Shown here one piece after another: positions 33,262-42,200 of a DNA stretch of 64,000 bases (the stretch's first letter is position 1; every line of letters begins with the position of its first letter). The notes under the pieces are model-generated. The model saw only the letters and a list, made by a program, of their open reading frames with translations, did no database searches and was not told the origin of the DNA. Both the position numbers and the translations under genes were made by a program. Where the stretch lies: the NCBI RefSeq assembly GCF_900115635.1, contig NZ_FOXE01000015.1, forward strand, positions 1 through 64,000, written 5' to 3'. Source of the stretch: Oscillibacter sp. PC13 (GTDB lineage Bacteria > Bacillota > Clostridia > Oscillospirales > Oscillospiraceae).

Positions 33262-36200
33262 TTACTCACCAAACCGCCTCCACAGGAAGGTAACGATCTG
33301 CGCGCGAGTGCAGTTATCGTTTGGACTAAAGGTGGTAGCGGTAGTACCTGAAGTAACGCCCTCCAGCACGGCCCACTTTACGGCCTCTGCGTAGTAGGCA
33401 TTGTCCGCCACATCGGCGAAAGGATTCACCGCACCGGCTGCAGGGGATGCCTGAGAACGCCACAGGAAGGTGACAATCTGCGCCCGGGTGCAAGTTGCGT
33501 TGGGACTGAACGTGGTATCGCTGGTACCATTGGTTATGTCCTGTTCCACAGCCCACAGCACGGCGTCGTGGTAGTAGGCGTCAGCATCCACGTCGGTGAA
33601 GGGCATGGCGCTGGACTTGGGAGCGGGGGAACCGGCAGCACGCCACAGGAATGTGACGGCCTGTGCACGGGTGCAGCTTGCATCGGGAGAGAAAGTGGTT
33701 TCGGATGTGCCCTTTGTAACGCCATTGAGCACCGCCCAACTCACCGCGTCCGCATAGTAGGCATTGGCGGGAACGTCGGTAAAGGTTACGATGTCACGCA
33801 GCGGTACGAGCTCGGCCTTGATGGTGACTGCGGTGCCGGGCATGATGAAGCTGTATTTACCGCTGCCAAGAGCAGTCACAGAGATGTTTTTGCCGTTTTT
33901 GCCTGTTACTGTGACAGATTGCACGCCATAGCCCTCAACCGGGGTGATGGTGAACGTAACGGTCTTGCCTTCGGATGCGCTGGAGGGACTGACAGAAATC
34001 GTACCATATTCCGGCTGCTCCGGTACCGTCACCGAATTGACGGCGCCCCCGGAGGATCTCATATTAATACGAACCTCCCGTTCCGCGCAGTTGGTATGGT
34101 CGTTGGAATCCCGCACCTGAACGATATACTTACCGGAGGGAAGCTCCGTAAGGGTGTTGGTCTCCTGCCACAAGGCTCTGGAAACGATAGTGCCATCCGA
34201 CTGAACGGTATCCACGGTGTCATCACTGTCATCGTTCGGAGTACCCCGGTCGTTGATGGTCAGCTTGCCGGAAGCCTCCAGATCCAGGCTGTAGATCGCG
34301 TACTCCAGAGCGCCGGTTCCGCCGGTGGCGGTAACGGTAATGGAGCCGTTGGGTGCATAAGTGGTCGCCACGTCATGGATGATGACCCGCAGGAACTCCA
34401 CGGTAATGGTAATGGGACCAGTGACTACGGAGGTTTCATTCGCATCGCGGACATACAGAACATAGACGCCTTCATCCAACCCGGAAAGCTGATCGTCCGC
34501 TGTCCATGCAGTGTTCTCGTCCGGAGCCGGAGTATCGTTTCCGGTCACAGGCAGCAGGGCAAACTCGTAGCTGCCGGCTGCCTTTCCAGCATTCTTAGAC
34601 GCTTCGCTGTCATAGACGCCGCCAGTGATCCGGTTCAGGTCGATAGTGACCTTGCCATCGCTGTTTGATGTATAGACCGTCTGCCCCTTCTCATCCGTGG
34701 AGCTGGTCTCTGTCACCTTGGTGATGGAGATGGCGCTTTCCGGCAGGACGATGGGGAACGGATCGACCTCCACTTCTCCGCTGACGCCCTTGTTTCCGGC
34801 CTCATCCATTGCGGTCAGAACATAGCTGCCGCCGTGGGTCAGGACATAGCTGCCGGAGAAACGGTAACCGCTCTCATCGGTCTTGAGCAGTTCCAGGTCA
34901 TTGAGCCTGATGCTGGTGATTTTGGTCATCTCGTCGCTGTCACTTGCAAACTTTTCAACTGCATAGATCAGGGCAGTACCGTCAGCATTTTTGCTGAGAG
35001 AGGCCACGGGCGCATTGGAATCCCGTTCGTCCAGGTTCACAAAGCGGTAGCTGGTCACGCCGCCCTCCCCCTTGACTGCGGCACGGTAGACGCCGCGGAG
35101 GACGGGATAGAGGGTATCTTCGTTGGGTTCCATATCCTCGCAAGGCGCAAAGTACTGGCTGGTGGGGGATTCGGGATCGTTATACTGATACTGACTGATG
35201 GTGGCTTCCACAGCATTTCCGCTGCCGTCTGTCACCTTCAGCATGACCTGCATATCGCCGGGAACGGTAGCCGGAATGGGCGTTCCGTCTTCTTTGGTCA
35301 GCTGGGCGGTGATCTCCGGCGCTCCGGGGTCCGGGTTCACAGGCTCTGTGGCGCTGAACCAGTCCACAGACAGATCGCGGGTGGTGGTATTGCCCGCTGT
35401 GTCGGTAACGACAAAGCGGCAGCTGCCATTCTCCGTGATCGTCATAGGCAGGGACCACAGCTCGTCGCCATCCTTTTCCAGCTGCCCGGAAACGTCCGCG
35501 CCATTCATCGTGACAGACACCAGTCCGCCCAGATCGGCAAAGTACGCAGTCAGACTTACGGCCTCCCCCTGCTTAACGGACGCCGCCTTAGGCAGAGTAC
35601 GGCTCCAGTAGACACCGGGTGCGGTGGGATCAGTCTGGATATTCAGGGACTCGGAGAAGGTCTCCTCCAACCTGTCAAATCGAACCTCGCCGCTCTTTGC
35701 TGTGATGGTGACGGTGTGCGCAATGGATTCGCTGTTGCCGAAGCTGATGGTCACAGGTGCCTCGCCGTTTGCGGAGGAATAGGTTTTTGTACCGAAACCG
35801 GAAAGATTGCTGCTCACCTCAATCTCCACGGGCGTCCTGGTATTCGTTCCCATAAAATACAGGTTGATGGAATCCGCCAGAGTCTGGAAGGAGAAGGAAT
35901 CGCCTTCATAGGCCACTGCCAGGTCGCTTCTCAGAGGAGGAGTCTGCAAGTCTTCGGACCACACAAGGGCTTTCACGAAGTCCCATGCGTTATGACCGAC
36001 ATCCCCGGCGTTGCCGGAGGCGTTGTACCAGATGAAGATACCGTTGTCATCGTAGATGTTCAGGGCCACACCCTCGCCCTCCACCTTGTAGCAGATGTCG
36101 TGGAAGGAGTTGGTCGCCGTATCGGCCACGCGGATCTTGCCCTCACCAGCCTGGGCGGGCATGACCACCACGGCTCCCTGGTTCACATCGTAGTAGAGAA

Positions 36201-39200
36201 CGCTGAGGTTCCGGCTGCCATCGTCTGTGAGCTCGGCGACGGTGACCGTGGGTGCTGTTTTCGTGCTGGTCTGCATGGTCAGCGGCAGCCGCAGGGTGGA
36301 ACCGACCTGCATATTGACGCTGTTGACCGTGGTAAAGAGGGTCTCCGGCTCCACGCTGTGGAGCTTCACGTTGTTGGCGGCGTTGTATTCAATGTTTTCA
36401 TCGTCGCTGGCGTTATAGCTCTCAATGGTCACCCGTAGATTCAGACTGCCGGTGCCATAGTTGGTGTCATACCAGTCCTTGGGAACTGCAAAGGTGCCGG
36501 TGACGGTACGGCCGTACATGGACCGGATCTGGCCCGCCTTGGTGGCATCGGTCATCTCCACGCCGTCCTGCATGGTACGCAGCAGCAGATAGCCGTTTTT
36601 CAGCGTCCGCTCATCACGGGAGAACCGGCTGATGGGAGATTCATCGCTGACACTGAGCTTATGACCGGTCAGGTCTACGGGATACAGCTCCGTCTCCCCC
36701 TGGGAATTGACCTTCTCATACTGGAAGCGCAGATAGGTCATATCCGAAGTGGCACTGCCGCGGTTGCCCACATGGATGTCGGCGGCCAGCGTCACGGTAT
36801 TCTCATCCGCCCCTACCATGGTGATGTCGAAATCCTCGTAGCCCAGCTCCACACGGTCCGCCACGGTGATACAGGCGGCAGTATCCGCTGCGCCGTCAGC
36901 CGTTTTCGTGCTCTGGCTGAAGGCGTCGCTGCCGGTGTAGGATGTATCTTCATTGACGGTGAAATAGAGCTTGTCACCGGCCTTCAGCCCGGCAGGCAGG
37001 GTCACGAATGTGGACGCGGTATAGACCTCCTGGCCTGCCCGGACGTTTTCCGTGATCTGCCATTCAGCAAGCTTTTCCTCGCCCGCGTACAAAGTGATGG
37101 AGGCGGGCTGGCTCTTGCCGGCCCGGATGGCCACATCGCCGCTGTTGACGAAGGAGACGCTGGCGTTCATGGTGGAGCCGGGCGTCAGGTCATAGTTGCT
37201 CAAATACAAGGCTGCGGAACCGATACCCTGACTGCCCATACCGAAACTCAGGGCATACACGCCGTTGGTGGTGTCATAGGCACCGTTCGTTTGCCTGGGC
37301 TGGAAGGAGTAAACAGGTTCTCCCTCCTCATCGGTCACGGGTGTCAGACCGGTCAGGCCGCCGCTGCTGTCATAAGCAGCCCGCATCTGCTGGACGGCCT
37401 CCAAAGCCATCAGCGTGCCTTCCGCGACGATCAGCAGCTTATCCTCTCCCGCAAGGCCGACGCGCAGGCGGTTGAAGGTAAAGCTGGAGGGGGCATCCTT
37501 GGTGTCCGCCTTGCCGTCATCATTGGTGTCATACCAGGCGGCGGCTGTCTCACTGGCGCTCCAGCTGTTGGCCTCGGCCTCCTCAATGGTATCCATATCC
37601 CGCATGGCAAGCCGGGTGCCAAGGCCCCAGGTCTGGCTCTGCGGGTCATACTTGGTCAGATAGACCGCGTTGCCAGGAGCACCGTTTTCGCCCCTGGTAT
37701 AGACGGCCGTGATGTTGCCGCTGCCGTCCGTGCCGAAGGTCACATTGGTGACAGCGGGCGCACCCTTCACGGTGGACGCATCGGAACCGCCCAACTGATT
37801 GACGGTCTCACGGGTGAAGAACGGGATAATACTTCCGGATTTACCCTCGCCAGTGATACCTGCCAGACTCTCCTGGGGAACCACATAGGTATTGCCGTTC
37901 ATCTCAAAGATGAGGAAGGTCTCCGCGGCCGCACGGAGGCTGTAAGCCTGCATCGCGATTTGTTCGTCAAAGTTCTCGTCTTCGCCGTTCAAGCCGCCCA
38001 GCTTGCCGTTCAGGAACCGGATGTTGGAGAAGTAGGGGTCCCGGTAGGCTTCCGAACAGCTGCCGCTGGCGTAAACGCCGTCGTCACTGTTGTCCTTGGC
38101 ATTGTCCACCAGCTTCCGCAGGGCGATGGCGCTGCCGGGAACGGCCTTGCCGGCGTCGTCCAGCGTCAGTTTCTGGAGGTAGAGCTTTTTGATGGTCTGT
38201 TCATCCTCCCCGTTGGCTGTCAGCGCCGACTGTGCGGTGGTGTAAGCGGCATAGTAGTCGCTGCCCACCTGGGCCAGACTGGCGTTCTCGATCTGCACGC
38301 CATTATCGATCCAATCCTGCGCCGCCACCCTGGAAACGGTATAGCCGTCTGTGGTGGGAACCGCGAAGGTGGGATAGAAGCTCTTACCATAGACCTGCGT
38401 GCGCATCCGCTTCATGGTCATCTGGTAGTTGGCGGAAGGATCGTCCTCGCCGTAGTAAAGGCCGCTGGAGGTCTTGCTATAGTTCGTCTCGCCGTAATAG
38501 TCCTTATAGGAATCCAGCAGAGCGGCCAATTCGGTGTCAGTGTAATAGCAGGCCTCGGCATAGAACACCATCTCGCCCGCGCCGGAGGGCATATAGTACA
38601 TGCCGTGGCCATGCGCGTTGTCAGAAACGGTCTTTACTGTGCCTTTACCGGTTCCGCTCGTGCCAACATCCACCGTAACGGTCTTGACCTGGGTATTCCG
38701 TCCGGCGGCGGCCATAGCGGCGATGGCGTCACCGTCGTTCAGTGCAGCCTCGTAGGCAACCATTGCCTCATTGGTATAGCTGACCCAGGCCACATGGATG
38801 GTATCGTCTTCATCCACCCAGGCGTCAAAGTCCAGGTCGCCGAAATTGTCGTTGTCCAGCTTCAGATACGGGGTTTCTGCATCACTGTCAATGGGATGGA
38901 CCAGACCGTAGGCGGTATCAGAAGTGGGCTGGCCCTCCTCATCCGGGATCGCGGTCTCCTGCACCTTGGAGAGAACCAGCTGGCTCTGGTCAATGCTGTC
39001 CTGTTTTTCATCCGTAACAGTATAGACGATGTAGTTGGAGCCCCTCGCCGTCACCAGCTCATAGGTGCTGCCGGAGGCCAGACCGCTGCCCAGGGTAAAG
39101 GCGTCGCCGGTGCTGCCATAGCCGGAATACTGGAAGGGAACGGTGTTGTCGCTGGGATCAAAGGCAAACGTCGTGATGCCGGAGTCTATATTCTCCTCCG

Positions 39201-42200
39201 GGCTGAAGATCGTCTCGCCCCGGGGCAGTTCACCGGGCAGGATGATATTGACCTTCAGGATGTTGTCATCGCCCCGGAGACCGTAGCTTTGGATCTGCTG
39301 GTTGGCGGCGTACCACATGAAGTTCCAGCCGGTCTTCTTGTTGGTATCCTCGTCGTACTTCGTCTCACGGTCATAGGTGATGGTGAACTGGATGGCGTTG
39401 AATTCAAAGCTGAACAGCAGGGCCGCCACCCGGAAGCCTACGCCGGCCGCCATGGAAAACTCGTTGAATACGAAATTGTGGTTTTCCGCGCCCTCACCAT
39501 CATAGTCCGCCGAGTCGTGGGCAAGAACGGCGAAGGAGCAGCCGACGCTGACGTTGATGAACAGTTCCACCTTGACGATCTCGATGCCCATGCCCACCGC
39601 CACCTCCAAAGAGGCTTCGGGAGAAATGCTGATGCCGGAGAAATAGACATCGCTGGTCTGACGGTCGATGGCCACGATCCGGTCCACGATGGCACAGCCG
39701 GGATGCAGCTGCGTGTAACCGTTCTCGCCATCATAGTTTCGGGTCTTATCATCGTTCACGACGGTGAATTTCAGCGTGTAGTTTTTACTGTTGTCCTTAC
39801 CATCCACCTTCTTCGCCAATTTGATGGTAACGGCCTCGTCACCGGCGGAGCGGATGGTGCCGGGAGTGAATCCCTCGGGCTGGTCGCCAACCACTTCCAC
39901 ATAGAGAGTGCCGCTGAAATAGATGTCGATGGCCTTTTCTTTCGTGGAATAGGTAAAACTGGACCCTGGGCTTCCCGCCAGGAAGTCGCCTTCCTCCGGC
40001 TCATCCAGTTCGTCGTAGCCCATGTGCTCCTGCCCTGTGTAATACGTCCATCCGTCTCCGCTGACATCAGAATCAGTCAGGTTTGAAGCGGCGGCCATGA
40101 CCTTGACCCGGCTGGCCTCCAAACCGGCGGCGACTTCGAGGCCGAAGCCGATGGAGACACTGCAATAGAAAATGGGGCAGGGCGTGAGATAGACCGTGTA
40201 GGAGAATTCCAGCTCCGCCGCGAAGACTACCATCAGCTGGTTGAAGAAGAAGCGGTTTTCGATGGGGTCCCATTTCAGCAGCAGCGTGATGTTCACAGCC
40301 AGGCCCGCCTCAACGCCCTTGGAAGTGATGCTGCCGTTGCCCTTGCTGTCTATCGCCTTGTCCAGCTTATCGGCATAGTCCTCCATGGCGTTCCGATAGC
40401 CCTCAGACCGGCCGGTAGTCGCGTCACGCTGGCCGAACAGAGAGTTATAGGCCTGCTTGATAGTTTCGATCGCTTCTCCATTGGCGTCACTGAGGGCGTT
40501 GGTTTCCGCGTCTCCGAAGGACTTATTCTGCTGGTTTTCAAAGTCACTCTCCATGCCTACGCCAAAGATGTTGGCTCCCGCGGAAATGGCCAGTTCCTGA
40601 CCGTTGGTGGAGACGGAGACGAAGTCCGTAATGCCCAGTTCCAGCTCCGGCAGGTTGATGTCGCCGGTCATGTCATACTCACTCATGGGGCTGTGCGCGT
40701 TGGAGGAGTCAAAGCCCGCTTCCTTGCCCGGATCGGGGTCGGTCAGATTCCGGGCGCTAATGGAGGAGGGATAGGTGGCAGTACTGGCCAGGCGGGAGGA
40801 TTCCACACCGGCAAGATACTGCACAGGCTCCGACCGCAGGCCATAGGTCGTGCCGCCGGAGGACTTGGGCGTCTCCCGCACGCAGAGCGTAAAGGTGTCG
40901 TTTTCCTGCATGGAGCTGAGGTAGCCCGCCACCTTGGTTTTGCCCCCGGCGGTCAGTGCGCCGCTGGCATCCACTTCACCCACGGCATAGCGGTCACCCA
41001 GCACGGTGCCGTCCAGATAGATGGGCTGGGGATCCGTGAACTCCGTGCCGGGATAGGGATTGCCCTTCCACTGGGGTTCCCACGTAATGCTCTCTCCCGT
41101 CACCGTGGCCGGGTTATAATCACCGCCCAGCGGGATGTCCACGGTGGAAATGGCGGAGGCCTTTGCCTCGTACATGGGCTTGCCGCTTCCGGTATCGCCA
41201 TGGTCAATATAGCGGTAGCCCAACTGTTCGTCGCTCATGGAGCTGCGGGCAGAGGCGGAGGTGACCGCCGTGACCACGGCAGGAATAATCTCCGCAGTGT
41301 CGCTGCTGCTGGCACCTGCGGGGACTACAAGACTCCGGGGCAGCATAGAGTAATAGACCTTCAGCACGATCTGGTGATACTGGCCGTCCGCACCCAGCCG
41401 GGGGGCCAGCTGGGAGATGGAGTAAGCGCTGTCCGTCAGAGAGGGCAGCACGTAATAGGTGCCGGTGTTGGTGCTTTCGGACCAGGCGTACTCATTGTCC
41501 GCTGGGACGAACTCGCCGCTAACTGGAGCAATGGTGCCGTTTACCACGCCGTCATCGTTCAGGTCGATGTAGCGCTCGACGCGGGAAATGGTGGCCAGCA
41601 TGGTGTTCTCGCTGGTGACGTAATCCGCATCGTAGTAATAAAAGGTAATATTATTGTTGAGATACTGGTTGGCAGGGATGGGGATGTCCTCATTGCCCGC
41701 GTAGGCGATGCCGTTGACCAGGATCACATCGTCCGCGTCCAGATGGAAATTGATGGAGCGGACATTTTTCAGCTTCGTGCCGATCTGGTAAAGGCTACTG
41801 TTTCCGCTGAAAACATCCTTCGCCAGTGTGCCGGTCTTTTCGTCGCTGAAGCCGTCTTTCCCGTCTGAGAAGTCCCAGTTGACCTCTCGGTAGGTGTAGG
41901 TCACGCCGCCGTTGCGCGCAGACTTCTCCCACAGGTTGTTCCAGGTGCCTTCGATCTGTTCGGGATCGATGGTGGTGCTGTCCTCCTGGCTGAGCCGGGG
42001 CACAGAGGGAGCAATCTCCAGAGAGAGCGTCTGCTCCCGGTCCATGACCACGTTGATATAACCCTGCTGCCTGGTGGCGCTGCCGGCGGGCATCAGCAGT
42101 GTCAGCGTGCCGCGGCTGGAGGTAACGTTGGAGGTTGCCTTGGGATATTTGCTGTTCTCGTCCTCCTGGCTGAAGAAAAGGGAGTCATTGCTCAACTTCC

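Noticed and set aside
36661-40086. A 1141-codon open frame on the plus strand opposite the giant surface-protein gene
   Set aside because: It is a shadow of the GC-rich codon pattern of the real gene; there is no ribosome binding site, no recognisable domain, and its composition is that of reverse-complement codons.
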